Source: Paenibacillus sp. FSL R7-0204 (GTDB lineage Bacteria > Bacillota > Bacilli > Paenibacillales > Paenibacillaceae). From it: a stretch of 64,000 nt of DNA. The stretch spans positions 3,286,001 to 3,350,000 of the forward strand of contig NZ_JBBOCA010000001.1 of assembly GCF_038002225.1 (NCBI RefSeq), given 5' to 3'. This document shows positions 42,686 to 52,330 of the stretch, piece after piece. The first letter of the stretch is position 1. The number at the start of each line of letters is the position of its first letter. Under the pieces are notes generated by a model. That model was not told where the DNA came from. It did no database searches and saw nothing but the letters and a program-made list of their open reading frames with translations. The position numbers and the translations under genes are program-made.

Positions 42686-43129
42686 ATGAGATTCCATTAT
42701 ACTTTTCAAAAAGTGGTGGACTTGAAGGGTAACGAAAAAACACAGGCAGAGTGGATGCTCTCAAGCGCGCTCGGAGAACTGCAGGCACAGGAAAAAAGCC
42801 TTGATGAATTAATCGGCCAGCGCAGTACGCTGATGTTGTCCCTGCAAAGTGCAGCACAGCATAAGACACCGCTGGCTAAGCTTCGCGAAATGCAGGATTA
42901 CGTGGATTATCTCGACAAATGCATTGCCCGCAAGCATTCTGACATTAGCCGGGCACATGTTGAGGTTCAGAATAAGCAGGATCATCTGAGTACGAAGGTT
43001 CTGGATGAGAAGGTATGGCTCAAAGCCAAAGACAAAGCACAAACCGCATTTCTGCAGAATATGAGTTTACGGGAACAAAACGAACTGGATGAGATGGCTA
43101 CCGTCCGCTTCGCGATGAAATCCCTCTAA
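42686..43129 (+). CDS. fliJ: Flagellar export chaperone FliJ
   Basis: A 147-aa all-helical coiled-coil protein with the family start MRFHYTFQKVVDLKGNEK. It works between FliI and FlhA in export, like the gamma subunit of F1. AAGGAG lies upstream of ATG 42686. Confidence 0.95.
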   Translation: MRFHYTFQKVVDLKGNEKTQAEWMLSSALGELQAQEKSLDELIGQRSTLMLSLQSAAQHKTPLAKLREMQDYVDYLDKCIARKHSDISRAHVEVQNKQDHLSTKVLDEKVWLKAKDKAQTAFLQNMSLREQNELDEMATVRFAMKSL

Positions 43130-43147
43130 CCCGGGAGGTTTCCGCTA

Positions 43148-44092
43148 GTGGCAAATAATCAGATGGAATTTGAAGATGAAGGGTCGGCAGGCAAATTAGA
43201 GCGTTTTTTGTTCTTGATGATTCCAATCATTTTCACGCTTGTACTGCTTGGGGTATTGTTGACCCTATTTAATATGGATATCCGCAATAATGTGCTGGCG
43301 ATTGCCAACAAAATTCCTATTGTAGAAAAATGGGTGCCTGATCCGCCGGCGGACCCGGCGGCGCCGGGTGATGCCGCAGAGAAGCCGGCAGAGAGCAAAG
43401 AACAGGCTGCCAGCTCTGCGAGCACGATCAAAGAACTCAAAGCTCAGCTCACCGCTGGGGAGGAGAAGCTGAAGAAGGCTGAGGAAGACAAGGCGGCGGA
43501 GGTCACTAAGGCCGAAGCGCTTCAAAAGCAGGTTGATGAGTTAAAGACCGCTGCTGAAACAGCCGCAGCCCCCGAAGAGGAGGAAGATCCTTATCTGAAG
43601 AAAGTGAAGGATCTGGCCAAGCTGTATGCCGGGATGAAGGCCTCCAAAGCAGCACCGATTATGGAGAATTTGACTACCGATGAGATGGTTCAAATCTTCA
43701 GTGTGATGAACAATGCCAGCAAATCGGCCATCCTGGAAAAAATGGATGCCAAAAAAGCGGCAGATGTCTCCATAAAGCTAAAAGAAACTACAAATTCAAC
43801 CGATATGGCTATTGCAGCCCTGCAATCCCGGCTAAAGCAGGAGGCGGGTACGGTAACTCCCAAGCCTTCAGCTAATCTGGATCAGGAAAAGCTAGGCCAG
43901 ACCTTCACCAGTATGCCCGCTGCGGATGCGGCAGTACTGCTCGGTTCCATGTACAGCCTTAGTCCGGATAAAGTCATTACGGTGCTGAATACGGTCGGTG
44001 ACTCGGTCCGCTCCTCCATTCTGGGGGAAATGACCAAGAAAGACAGCAAGCAGACAGCCAAAATCGTCAACCGGCTGATGGGCGGAAAATAA
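43148..44092 (+). CDS. MotE/YlxF-like membrane protein with MgtE N-terminal-like domain
   Basis: A 314-aa protein with one membrane helix near residue 25 (FLFLMIPIIFTLVLLGVLLTL). A Pro/Ala/Glu linker and coiled coil (residues about 65-140) follow, then a C-terminal helical domain with AGMKASKAAPIMENLTTDEMV, resembling the MgtE N-domain and FliG middle domain. It sits at the ylxF place between fliJ and fliK. Homologues (MotE) chaperone the stator protein MotC or aid export; the precise role here is inferred. GTG start with GGGAGG upstream. Confidence 0.88.
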   Translation: MANNQMEFEDEGSAGKLERFLFLMIPIIFTLVLLGVLLTLFNMDIRNNVLAIANKIPIVEKWVPDPPADPAAPGDAAEKPAESKEQAASSASTIKELKAQLTAGEEKLKKAEEDKAAEVTKAEALQKQVDELKTAAETAAAPEEEEDPYLKKVKDLAKLYAGMKASKAAPIMENLTTDEMVQIFSVMNNASKSAILEKMDAKKAADVSIKLKETTNSTDMAIAALQSRLKQEAGTVTPKPSANLDQEKLGQTFTSMPAADAAVLLGSMYSLSPDKVITVLNTVGDSVRSSILGEMTKKDSKQTAKIVNRLMGGK

Positions 44093-44114
44093 ACTTTGAA
44101 GGGAGGTGAAAAAG

Positions 44115-45584
44115 ATGAGTATTATTCTACAAACCTTAACCGCAGGTAATCTGGCTGCTTCCGGCGGAACAACGCAGGGAACTACCGGAACGGTTAATCC
44201 GGCGACGCCATTTGCCCAGACGCTTGTGCAGAGCATGGTAGGAGTTACCGCAGTCAAAGGTACTGAGACTCCTGTAGCCAGTAATTTAGCTTCATTATTG
44301 CAGGGACTCCTGAGCACTGTTCAGGCTAAGGGAGAACCGGCAGGCAGCGCAGATAGCAAGCAGACTAATCCGCTGGAAGGTCTGCTACAGGATATAGAGA
44401 AGCTGGACACCAGCCTTACGGCTGATCCGGCGCTAATTGCAGCACTTCAAGGCTGGCTGCTTCAAGTATCTGCTCTTGTGTCGGGCAATCCCTCTACAGG
44501 TTCACAGGATGCCTCAGCTACTGACACATCCATCAGCTTGTCGCCGCTTGCCAAGAACCCTGAAACCCTGCGCTTTGCCGTTCAAGATGAACTGAACAGC
44601 CTGGTTCAACGGGTTCAGACGGCAGCTGTCAGCGGGGATCAGGATACAGCAGCCAAAGGAGCGGCGCTTCTAAATCAATTCTCAGCTATTATGGCGGAGA
44701 GCGCACCTGTTAATCACAAGTCCCAGGCTAACAAGGCTCCAGCAGTTGTTGATGCTCCAGCGGTGTCGCTTAAGCAGCCAACGGGAAGCGAGCCCAAGGC
44801 GGAAATGTATAGCAAAGCAGATTTGGCAGCGGACGTACGCAGGCTATTGGGGCCTTCAGCGAGCACTCGTTCCATGTTGGATGCAGCAGCTGCGGCTGGC
44901 AATTCCGAAACGGTAACTGCACCTGAGGGTTCCACTCCTGTTGCCACAGTATTGACTTCCGCAATGAAGGAGACGGTGCCTGCCGAAGATCCTTTGCTCG
45001 CTGGCGAAGGGACGACTAAGGAGCCGGAGGTTGTAACGGCCGGCCAATTATCCCTGCGGCACGGAATTACTGCACCGCTGAAGGCGGAAGCCGCGCGAGT
45101 GCCAGTCCAGCAATTCGCCCAGGAGATGAACACCTTCATCAGCGGTAAGCTTGAGATTGTCAAGAAGGGCGGAGTGGCTGAAGCTACGATCACCTTATTC
45201 CCGGAGAATCTTGGACAAGTGGATGTGAAGATTACTATGCAAAACGGAAATCTGGTGGCACAGTTCATGACCCAGCATGCCGGAACCAAGGATATGCTTG
45301 AGCAGCAGATGAGCCAGCTTCGTATGGCCTTACAGTCCCAGGGACTTCAGGTAGAGCGCCTCGAAGTGACGCAGAACAACAACTCTCCTCAGTCACAGTG
45401 GACCGGAGGGCAGGGCCAGCAGACAGGCGCAGGCGGACAGCAGCAAGGCAGACGTTCACGGGAACGCCAGGAAGAATCGGCAGATGCTGTGCTTGCCGCA
45501 GAGCTTAATGGAGAATGGAAGGATTGGGTGTCTGCAGCTCAGCAGGACAGCAGCCAGGGTGGCGGATTCTCAACCAAGATTTGA
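44115..45584 (+). CDS. fliK: Flagellar hook-length control protein FliK
   Basis: A 489-aa secreted ruler protein. The N-terminal two thirds are low-complexity Ala/Thr/Ser/Gly-rich, as usual. The C-terminal Flg_hook domain is seen in TITLFPENLGQVDVKITM and MLEQQMSQLRMALQSQGLQV, followed by a Gln/Gly-rich tail. It acts on the FlhB C-domain to switch export from hook to filament. ATG 44115 with GGGAGGTG upstream. Compare the paralogous FliK-like protein at 19664. Confidence 0.93.
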   Translation: MSIILQTLTAGNLAASGGTTQGTTGTVNPATPFAQTLVQSMVGVTAVKGTETPVASNLASLLQGLLSTVQAKGEPAGSADSKQTNPLEGLLQDIEKLDTSLTADPALIAALQGWLLQVSALVSGNPSTGSQDASATDTSISLSPLAKNPETLRFAVQDELNSLVQRVQTAAVSGDQDTAAKGAALLNQFSAIMAESAPVNHKSQANKAPAVVDAPAVSLKQPTGSEPKAEMYSKADLAADVRRLLGPSASTRSMLDAAAAAGNSETVTAPEGSTPVATVLTSAMKETVPAEDPLLAGEGTTKEPEVVTAGQLSLRHGITAPLKAEAARVPVQQFAQEMNTFISGKLEIVKKGGVAEATITLFPENLGQVDVKITMQNGNLVAQFMTQHAGTKDMLEQQMSQLRMALQSQGLQVERLEVTQNNNSPQSQWTGGQGQQTGAGGQQQGRRSRERQEESADAVLAAELNGEWKDWVSAAQQDSSQGGGFSTKI

Positions 45585-45611
45585 TGAACAGAACAAGCGA
45601 GGTGAAATGAT

Positions 45612-46130
45612 ATGGCAACGAATCCCGTGTCTAACAGCAACCAATGGAATTATGTCGCGAATGATAAGACACCCAAGACCACAGGCACCTCTACACTGGG
45701 CAAGGATCAGTTCTTAAAAATACTGATTACCCAGCTGCAGAACCAGGACCCGATGCAGCCGATGGAGGATAAGGAATTCATCGCTCAGATGGCTCAATTC
45801 TCATCCGTAGAACAGCTTATGAACATATCCACCCAGCTTACAGCGCTGAATCAGTCTCTTGGCTCTGTATCCGGATTGATCGGGAAGGATATCACCTGGA
45901 CGGATGCCGAGACGAAATTGCCGAAATCGGGCAATGTTGAATCGATTGTTGTCAGCAGCGGGGTGCAATATGCAGTGGTTGGCAAGGAGCGGATTGCTCT
46001 AACGGATATTATGCAAATCCAGAATGCCGGCACTACACCTGCAGCGGGCAGCGAGAGTCCAGCAACCAGTGAGACTCCGGCGGCCAGTGAGACTGAAGCA
46101 AGCGGCGGGGAGAGCGGGGAGACATCATGA
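45612..46130 (+). CDS. flgD: Flagellar hook assembly protein FlgD
   Basis: A 172-aa hook cap scaffold. LGKDQFLKILITQLQNQDPM and FIAQMAQFSSVEQLMNI are diagnostic. The C-terminal 40 residues are a Ser/Thr/Ala/Glu-rich tail, and the usual C-terminal Ig-like domain is largely missing, as in other short Firmicute FlgD proteins. It overlaps the next gene by ATGA. Confidence 0.95.
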   Translation: MATNPVSNSNQWNYVANDKTPKTTGTSTLGKDQFLKILITQLQNQDPMQPMEDKEFIAQMAQFSSVEQLMNISTQLTALNQSLGSVSGLIGKDITWTDAETKLPKSGNVESIVVSSGVQYAVVGKERIALTDIMQIQNAGTTPAAGSESPATSETPAASETEASGGESGETS

Positions 46131-46510
46131 GTGACAGAATAACTATCGGACAATTATACCCGGCAGCTGTACATCCTTCCGCGTTGCAGCGTCAGCAATC
46201 CGTGAAGGGTTCCACAAGTTCTGAAGCATCGTTCGAGAGCGTGCTGCAGAAGAATATGCTGAAATTCAGCAATCATGCAGCCAAACGCCTGGAGCAGCGG
46301 GGAATCGAGCTTGGCAGCCGCCAGCTGGATCAGATCTCCTCCGCGGTAGACAAAGCAGCTGCTAAGGGCAGCAAAGAATCTCTGATTCTTATGAAGGACA
46401 TGGCATTGATTGTGAGTGTAAAGAACCGGACAGTGGTTACAGCGATGGACGGCAATTCTATGAAAGACAATGTATTCACGCAGATTGACAGTGCAGTAAT
46501 TATATCTTAA
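46127..46510 (+). CDS. Flagellar operon protein, TIGR02530 (flg_new) family
   Basis: A 127-aa protein found between flgD and the hook gene in many Bacilli. NHAAKRLEQRGIELGSRQLD is the family core. The function is not settled; hook assembly or its regulation is likely from context. Its start overlaps the flgD stop by 4 nt. The 123-nt gap downstream before flgE contains no gene. Confidence 0.88.
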   Translation: MSDRITIGQLYPAAVHPSALQRQQSVKGSTSSEASFESVLQKNMLKFSNHAAKRLEQRGIELGSRQLDQISSAVDKAAAKGSKESLILMKDMALIVSVKNRTVVTAMDGNSMKDNVFTQIDSAVIIS

Positions 46511-46633
46511 CTCGGCTGGTCCTTACTGGAGAGCCGAAAGTGGCTGCCGACCGACTGACGCGGCCACCGCTCCAGCTTCATCTTTCAATTCTTAAGAGTC
46601 AAGAAGACTCTATAACCGGGAGGACGATTAATA

Positions 46634-47452
46634 ATGCTAAGATCTATGTACTCAGGGGTTTCAGGTATGCGCGGATTTCAGACAAAGCTCGATGTCATCG
46701 GTAACAATATTGCGAATGTTAATACCATCGGCTTCAAGTCAGGACGCGTGATGTTCAAGGATATCATGAGCCAGACCGTCTCGGGTGTTACTGCCCCCGT
46801 TGATGGCGGACAAGGCGGTGTCAATGCCAAGCAGATCGGCCTTGGGGTGTCCATCGGTTCTGTCGACACCATGCATACAGCTGGCAGTGCAATGACTACC
46901 AATAATCCTACAGATCTGCGGATCGACGGAGACGGGTTCTTTCTGGTGAAGCTCACGGGTGACCAGGATGTACCATTCCTGACTCGCGCCGGAGATTTTC
47001 ATGTGGATGCTAGCCGCAATCTGATTACATCGGATGGCTTACATGTCGTTGACTCCGGGGGCGAAGTCATTCAGCTCGCTGACGATGTTACGGCATTCTC
47101 CATCTCCAGTGACGGAACGATTGTGCAGACGATGGCAGACGGCACAACGACAGCTGGTGTTCAGATCGGTATGGGAAAAGTCAGCAATCCGCAGGGGCTT
47201 GAGAAGATCGGCGGCAACCTGTACCGGATGTCCTTAAATGCGAATGCAGAAGGTGCGCTGGAGCCGACAACTGCCAACAATGCTGAAGTAGGGACAGGTA
47301 CTATCGTTGCCGGCCAGCTGGAAATGTCCAATGTGGATCTGACCGGCGAGTTCACGGAAATGATTGTTACCCAGCGTGGATTCCAGGCGAATTCGCGGAT
47401 TATCACCACTTCCGATGAAATATTACAGGAAGTAGTTAATCTGAAGCGTTAA
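46634..47452 (+). CDS. flgE: Flagellar hook protein FlgE (FlgG-like)
   Basis: A 272-aa axial protein. The N-terminal D0 helix is MLRSMYSGVSGMRGFQTKLD with GNNIANVNTIGFKSGRVMF. The C-terminus has NVDLTGEFTEMIVTQRGFQA. The size and place match the B. subtilis hook protein (264 aa, formerly called FlgG). In enterobacterial terms sequence this short is closer to the distal rod protein, so automated naming may vary. Confidence 0.93.
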   Translation: MLRSMYSGVSGMRGFQTKLDVIGNNIANVNTIGFKSGRVMFKDIMSQTVSGVTAPVDGGQGGVNAKQIGLGVSIGSVDTMHTAGSAMTTNNPTDLRIDGDGFFLVKLTGDQDVPFLTRAGDFHVDASRNLITSDGLHVVDSGGEVIQLADDVTAFSISSDGTIVQTMADGTTTAGVQIGMGKVSNPQGLEKIGGNLYRMSLNANAEGALEPTTANNAEVGTGTIVAGQLEMSNVDLTGEFTEMIVTQRGFQANSRIITTSDEILQEVVNLKR

Positions 47453-47564
47453 GCTTGAATCTTAATATGTAGCATTCTGGAGAATAACGTTTTGCCCATA
47501 GCGGAAATGTTATTGCAGTCGTGGGGGAGGAACTCCTCCCCCTATTTAGGTTAGGAGGCCTGTC

Positions 47565-47789
47565 ATGATTTCGGTAACAAGATTGAATGGGGCGGGGATG
47601 TGGCTGAATGCCCTGCTGGTTGAAATGGTTGAAGAGTCACCGGACACGTATATTACGCTGGTAACCGGCAAAAGGCTGATCGTGCTTGAAAAGGCCGATG
47701 AAGTCATTAACAAGATCAAGGAATATAACAGGGACATAGGCACACACGCTGCCACCATTAAAGTCCAGTCAATGGAGGAGCTCTCATGA
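47565..47789 (+). CDS. swrD: FlbD/SwrD family protein
   Basis: A 74-aa protein with the family pattern MISVTRLNGAGMWLNALLVE and ESPDTYITLVTGKRLIVLEK. In B. subtilis SwrD raises flagellar torque for swarming. It overlaps fliL by ATGA, as in that organism, and the upstream TTAGGAGG is strong. Confidence 0.93.
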   Translation: MISVTRLNGAGMWLNALLVEMVEESPDTYITLVTGKRLIVLEKADEVINKIKEYNRDIGTHAATIKVQSMEELS

Positions 47790-48253
47790 AAAAGATGCTG
47801 CCATGGCTCATCACAATATTGCTGGCCGTTACACTTATCGTAGTCGCTGCATTCTTGCTGATGGACAGATTTTTCCCGGGCGACGGGAATGAAGTAAATA
47901 AGGCTGTCCAGAACGTGGAGACGAAGAAGATGACTGCTGATCAAATTGTTGAAATGACAGCCGAAATCAAAGATATCAAAACTAATCTTGCCGATCCCGA
48001 TTACATCCTTTCAGTTGACATCGCGCTTCAATTAGATTCGGCGTCGTCCAAGGAAGAATTCGAAAAAATAAAATCTATTAAAATAACACCGCTGATTATC
48101 AAAGCGATTGCCGATGCCAAACCCGAGGAGCTGAATGGGGCCAGCGGCAAAGATCAGTTCAGCAGCAAACTGGTGAACATCATCAACAAGAACCTGACAG
48201 AAGGTTCGATCACCCAGATTGAATTCACCAAATTTATATTGGCATCTATGTAG
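47786..48253 (+). CDS. fliL: Flagellar basal body-associated protein FliL
   Basis: A 155-aa single-pass membrane protein (MLPWLITILLAVTLIVVAAF) with a periplasm-facing stomatin-like domain. It stabilises stators in other species. Start overlaps swrD by 4 nt. Confidence 0.95.
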   Translation: MKKMLPWLITILLAVTLIVVAAFLLMDRFFPGDGNEVNKAVQNVETKKMTADQIVEMTAEIKDIKTNLADPDYILSVDIALQLDSASSKEEFEKIKSIKITPLIIKAIADAKPEELNGASGKDQFSSKLVNIINKNLTEGSITQIEFTKFILASM

Positions 48254-48292
48254 CTGCAGGCGGGTCTATTCTTTGATGGGGGGGTGATTGAA

Positions 48293-49291
48293 TTGGTTGA
48301 TGTACTATCACAAAACGAAATTGATGCTCTGCTTGCTGCACTTTCATCCGGTGAAATGGATGCCGACGAACTTAAAAAAGAAGAAACGCAGAAAAAGATC
48401 CGCTCCTATGATTTCAAACGGGCCGTACGCTTCTCCAAAGATCATATCCGCAGCTTAACCCGGATTCATGATAACTTTGCCCGCTATCTTACAACGTACT
48501 TTTCGGCCCAATTGCGCACCTTCGTGCAGATCAATGTCGTTCAAGTAGAGCAGCTCCCTTATGACGAGTTTATCCGCTCCATTCCCAAAATGACGATATT
48601 GAATATTTTTGAGGCCGAGCCGCTGGAGGGCCGGATGGTGATGGAGGTGCACCCGAATATTGCTTTTGCCATGCTGGACCGTCTGCTTGGCGGCTTCGGA
48701 ACAGCACCCTCCAAAATCAATGCGTTAACTGAAATCGAAACGACCATTATGGAGAGGATTTTCAGCAGATGCTTTGAAAGTCTGCAGGAAGCCTGGAAGA
48801 CGGTGCTCGATATCCATCCCCGGATGGAGGCGCTGGAAACGAATCCGCAGTTTATGCAAATTGTATCGCCAAATGAAACGATTGCCCTAATCTCCCTCAG
48901 TACCAAAATAGGAGATACGACGGGGATGATCAACCTCTGTATCCCGCACGTTGTGCTGGAGCCGATTATGTCAAGGCTCTCGGTGCACCAGTGGTTTGTC
49001 TCCGAGAAAAAGGTGCGGGATGAGGTAGAGCTCGAGGCCATCCGGGCAAGAGTTCACCGGGCGCAGCTTCCAATCGTAGCTGAGCTGGGCGAATCGAATT
49101 TATCCATTGCTGAATTTCTCGGGCTCAGCATCGGCGACGTGATTTCTCTTAACAAGACGGTGGATTCCGGTCTGTCGATTAAGGTGGGGGACAAGCTGAA
49201 ATTCATTGGAAGTCCGGGGATGATCAAAGAACGTGTGGCTGTGCAAATAGACGAGATTGTCAGCGAAGGGGTTGAAGAGTTTGACGAGTAA
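48293..49291 (+). CDS. fliM: Flagellar motor switch protein FliM
   Basis: A 332-aa C-ring protein. The N-terminal CheY-P binding motif is LSQNEIDALLAALSSGEMD. The CheC-like middle domain follows, then the C-terminal FliN-like SpoA domain (SIAEFLGLSIGDVISLNKTV). TTG 48293 is preferred over GTG 48284, since GGGGGGTG lies about 6 nt before TTG and the length equals B. subtilis FliM. The 3' end overlaps fliY by 11 nt. Confidence 0.96.
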   Translation: MVDVLSQNEIDALLAALSSGEMDADELKKEETQKKIRSYDFKRAVRFSKDHIRSLTRIHDNFARYLTTYFSAQLRTFVQINVVQVEQLPYDEFIRSIPKMTILNIFEAEPLEGRMVMEVHPNIAFAMLDRLLGGFGTAPSKINALTEIETTIMERIFSRCFESLQEAWKTVLDIHPRMEALETNPQFMQIVSPNETIALISLSTKIGDTTGMINLCIPHVVLEPIMSRLSVHQWFVSEKKVRDEVELEAIRARVHRAQLPIVAELGESNLSIAEFLGLSIGDVISLNKTVDSGLSIKVGDKLKFIGSPGMIKERVAVQIDEIVSEGVEEFDE

Positions 49292-50615
49292 AGATTATTT
49301 GTCCCAGGAAGAGATAGACGCTCTTCTTAGACAGTCTGCGGAAGGCAATTTGGCTCCTTCACCGAAGACCGTGGATGATTACTTAACACCTTTTGAACAG
49401 GATGCACTGGGAGAGATAGGCAATATCACCTTCGGAAGTGCGGCAACCGCACTCTCTACCCTGCTGGGTAAGAAGGTAGACATTACTACCCCTAAGGTAT
49501 CCATTATTACACGCGGAGAGTTCGAGGAAGCCTTTCCCAAACCTCATGTGGCTGTTCACGTACAGTATGTGGACGGTTTCCAGGGCATCAATTCTCTGGT
49601 TATCAAAATCAGGGATGCACAGGTCATTGCCGACTTGATGCTCGGCGGAGAAGGAGATCCCAAAGACGAGGAACTGAACGAGATTCATATCAGTGCCGTG
49701 CAGGAAGCGATGAACCAGATGATGGGCTCATCCGCTACCTCAATGTCAACGATCTTCAACAGATTCGTCAACATTTCTCCGCCAGGCATTGACATTCTTA
49801 ACATGTCGAGCGGAGAAGGTGTAGGTAGCCTGCCGGATGATGAGACTCTAATCCAGATTTCCTTCCGCCTGAAGATTGGCGATCTGATTGATTCCACCAT
49901 CATGCAGCTGCTGCCTGTACAATTCGCCAAGGATATGGTGACCATGCTGCTTGGCGATGTCAGCCAGGCTGATCAGGAAGCGGCAGTCTCCTCGGCGGAA
50001 GCAACGCCGCCTCCAGCTGCGGCAGCCGCACCAGCACCTGCACCGGAACCGGCGCAGACGCCGCCTCCAGCCCAGCAGCAGATGCCTGCGCCGGAGGCGG
50101 GAGGGTACCCGCCGCAATATCCGCCGCAGGGTCAGGGGATGCCGCCTTATCCGGGAATGCCGGAAGGGGGATATTATTATCCTCCCGCAGGTATGCCGGC
50201 GTATGGGATGCAGGGCATGCCGCCTTACGGAATGCCGCCTCAGGGCACGCCCTATCCGCAGGCTCAGCCGCAGAATCCGGCACAGGGCCGTAATGTAAAT
50301 GTGCAGCCTGTGCAATTTGCGAATCTGAGTGCAGGGGCTTTTGGCAATATTGACGAAAATAATTTAAATTTATTGATGGACATACCACTGAAGGTAACCG
50401 TAGAATTAGGAAGGACCCAGAAGCAGATCAAAGATATTCTGGAAATGTCGCAAGGTTCAATTATTGAACTGGACAAGCTGGCAGGTGAGCCTGTTGACAT
50501 TCTGGTTAACAACAAGCTCATTGCCAAGGGGGAAGTCGTAGTTATCGACGAAAACTTCGGTGTCCGCGTTACGGATATCGTCAGCCAGTGGGACCGTATA
50601 CAAAAATTACAATAA
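49281..50615 (+). CDS. fliY: Flagellar motor switch phosphatase FliY
   Basis: A 444-aa fusion of a CheC-type CheY-P phosphatase and a FliN domain. The N-terminal YLSQEEIDALL binds CheY-P. The two phosphatase helices show ALGEIGNITFGSAATALS and AVQEAMNQMMGSSATSMS. A long Pro/Gln/Met-rich linker (residues about 235-345) leads to the SpoA/FliN domain (NLLMDIPLKVTVELGRTQ). TTG 49281 overlaps the fliM stop. The linker is longer than in B. subtilis FliY (378 aa in total). Confidence 0.96.
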   Translation: MTSKDYLSQEEIDALLRQSAEGNLAPSPKTVDDYLTPFEQDALGEIGNITFGSAATALSTLLGKKVDITTPKVSIITRGEFEEAFPKPHVAVHVQYVDGFQGINSLVIKIRDAQVIADLMLGGEGDPKDEELNEIHISAVQEAMNQMMGSSATSMSTIFNRFVNISPPGIDILNMSSGEGVGSLPDDETLIQISFRLKIGDLIDSTIMQLLPVQFAKDMVTMLLGDVSQADQEAAVSSAEATPPPAAAAAPAPAPEPAQTPPPAQQQMPAPEAGGYPPQYPPQGQGMPPYPGMPEGGYYYPPAGMPAYGMQGMPPYGMPPQGTPYPQAQPQNPAQGRNVNVQPVQFANLSAGAFGNIDENNLNLLMDIPLKVTVELGRTQKQIKDILEMSQGSIIELDKLAGEPVDILVNNKLIAKGEVVVIDENFGVRVTDIVSQWDRIQKLQ

Positions 50616-50641
50616 GCATACTTAGGGAGGATTTTGTAAAA

Positions 50642-51007
50642 ATGGCTAACCGAATTCTAATCGTGGACGATGCAGCATTTATGAGAATGATGATCCGGGA
50701 CATTTTGTCGAAAAACGGATTTGAGGTAGTGGGTGAAGCCCAGGACGGTTCACAGGCTATAGAGAAATTTAAGGAACTGCGTCCGGATCTGATCACGATG
50801 GATATCACCATGCCTGAAATGGACGGAATTGCCGCCCTTAAGGAAATCAAAAAAGTAGATGCCAATGCCAAAGTCATTATGTGTTCAGCCATGGGTCAGC
50901 AGGCTATGGTTATTGATGCAATTCAGGCCGGTGCCAAGGACTTTATTGTGAAGCCTTTCCAGGCAGACCGTGTCATTGAAGCCATCAATAAAACGCTCGG
51001 TATATAG
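50642..51007 (+). CDS. cheY: Chemotaxis response regulator CheY
   Basis: A 121-aa single receiver domain. The acid pair is in ILIVDDAAFMR, the phospho-acceptor Asp in LITMDITMPEMDG, with the switch Ser in CSAMGQQ and Lys in IVKPFQ. CheY-P binds FliM/FliY and is dephosphorylated by FliY and CheC, both encoded here. ATG 50642 has GGGAGG somewhat far upstream (11 nt). Confidence 0.97.
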   Translation: MANRILIVDDAAFMRMMIRDILSKNGFEVVGEAQDGSQAIEKFKELRPDLITMDITMPEMDGIAALKEIKKVDANAKVIMCSAMGQQAMVIDAIQAGAKDFIVKPFQADRVIEAINKTLGI

Positions 51008-51016
51008 GAACGAGGT

Positions 51017-51547
51017 ATGTTATTTGCTTCCGGAACGCTCGGAGACAGTAGTAACGCCCTGCTGAATTTATTGAAGGTTATTTTTGTTCTGGCAGTCATT
51101 GTTATTCTTATCGTGCTGCTGATCCGTTTTCTGGGACGCCGCAATCAGACTCTGATGAGCGGCCGTTCCATCCGTACGCTGGGTGCGCTGGGGCTGGGTC
51201 CGAATAAGTCGATTCAGGTCATTGAGCTGGGCGGCAGCCTCTATCTGATCGGAGTGGGCGAGGACATCACTATGATGGACAAGATCACCGATCCGGCAGA
51301 GGTGGCGCTGATTATATCCGCTTTTGAAGACCAGACCTCAGGAACGGACAACTTCATTGCACCGCTTATCGCCAAAATCAAGTCCAAGCTGCGCGGTGAG
51401 GTGCCGTCCCAGGAAATAGAGATTCATGAGACTTCGTCTTTCTATGAGACGCTGCAATCTAAGCTTGCCCTGGCGCCAGAGCGCAAAGAGAAGCTGGAGG
51501 AACTGCGCAGGGATGAGGATCTCAGGAAAGAGTCGGAGGATTTATGA
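51017..51547 (+). CDS. fliO: Flagellar biosynthesis protein FliO (FliZ of B. subtilis)
   Basis: A 176-aa protein with one membrane helix (LLKVIFVLAVIVILIVLLIRFL), then the FliO core SIRTLGALGLGPNKSIQVIE, and a charged C-terminal tail. It scaffolds assembly of the FliP ring. Its 3' end overlaps fliP by ATGA. Confidence 0.93.
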   Translation: MLFASGTLGDSSNALLNLLKVIFVLAVIVILIVLLIRFLGRRNQTLMSGRSIRTLGALGLGPNKSIQVIELGGSLYLIGVGEDITMMDKITDPAEVALIISAFEDQTSGTDNFIAPLIAKIKSKLRGEVPSQEIEIHETSSFYETLQSKLALAPERKEKLEELRRDEDLRKESEDL

Positions 51548-52308
51548 AAAAAAAGCTGATTCTTTCTTTTATGCTGCTTGGTATTTTCAGTGTGCTGCTC
51601 CTGCATCCGGTGCATGCCGACCCGATTCCTAATATTAATATCTCGGTGGGGGACAACGATGCTTCAAGCGGGGGGACAAGCTCCATCTCCATCCTGCTGC
51701 TGGTAACGGTGCTTAGCATTGCTCCTTCATTCCTGGTGCTGATGACCAGCTTCACGCGGATCGTGATCGTACTGGGGTTCGTTAGAACCTCACTGGGTAC
51801 ACAGCAGATGCCTCCGAACCAGGTGCTTGTAGGACTGGCTTTATTCTTAACCCTGTTCATTATGTCGCCGACGCTGGCAACTGTGAACGAGACGGCCTTA
51901 CAGCCCTATATGAAGGGCACTCTGACCCAGAGCGAAGCACTGAACAAAGCGCAGGAGCCGATTAAGGAGTTTATGTTCAAGCAGACGAACACGAAGGACC
52001 TGCTGCTGTTCATGAACTATACCGGCAATAACGCTACAGTGAAGCCAGCCAGCTATAATGATATTCCTTTAACAGTAATGGTACCTGCTTTTGCAATCGG
52101 CGAGATGAAAAAGGCGTTTACCATGGGCTTTATGATTTTTATCCCTTTTCTTATTATTGATATTGTGGTGTCCAGCACCCTGATGGCCATGGGGATGATG
52201 ATGCTGCCGCCGGTAATGATATCTTTGCCTTTCAAAATTATGCTCTTTGTGCTGGTGGACGGCTGGTACTTAGTAGTCAAATCACTGCTGCTGAGTTTTA
52301 ACACCTGA
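51544..52308 (+). CDS. fliP: Flagellar export gate protein FliP
   Basis: A 254-aa core export channel subunit. A cleavable N-terminal signal peptide (ILSFMLLGIFSVLLLHPVHA) precedes the family region VLMTSFTRIVIVLGFVRTSL. FMIFIPFLIIDIVVSSTLMA is a diagnostic later helix. Overlaps fliO by 4 nt. Confidence 0.97.
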   Translation: MKKKLILSFMLLGIFSVLLLHPVHADPIPNINISVGDNDASSGGTSSISILLLVTVLSIAPSFLVLMTSFTRIVIVLGFVRTSLGTQQMPPNQVLVGLALFLTLFIMSPTLATVNETALQPYMKGTLTQSEALNKAQEPIKEFMFKQTNTKDLLLFMNYTGNNATVKPASYNDIPLTVMVPAFAIGEMKKAFTMGFMIFIPFLIIDIVVSSTLMAMGMMMLPPVMISLPFKIMLFVLVDGWYLVVKSLLLSFNT

Positions 52309-52330
52309 CTTGTAAGAGGAGGTACATGGG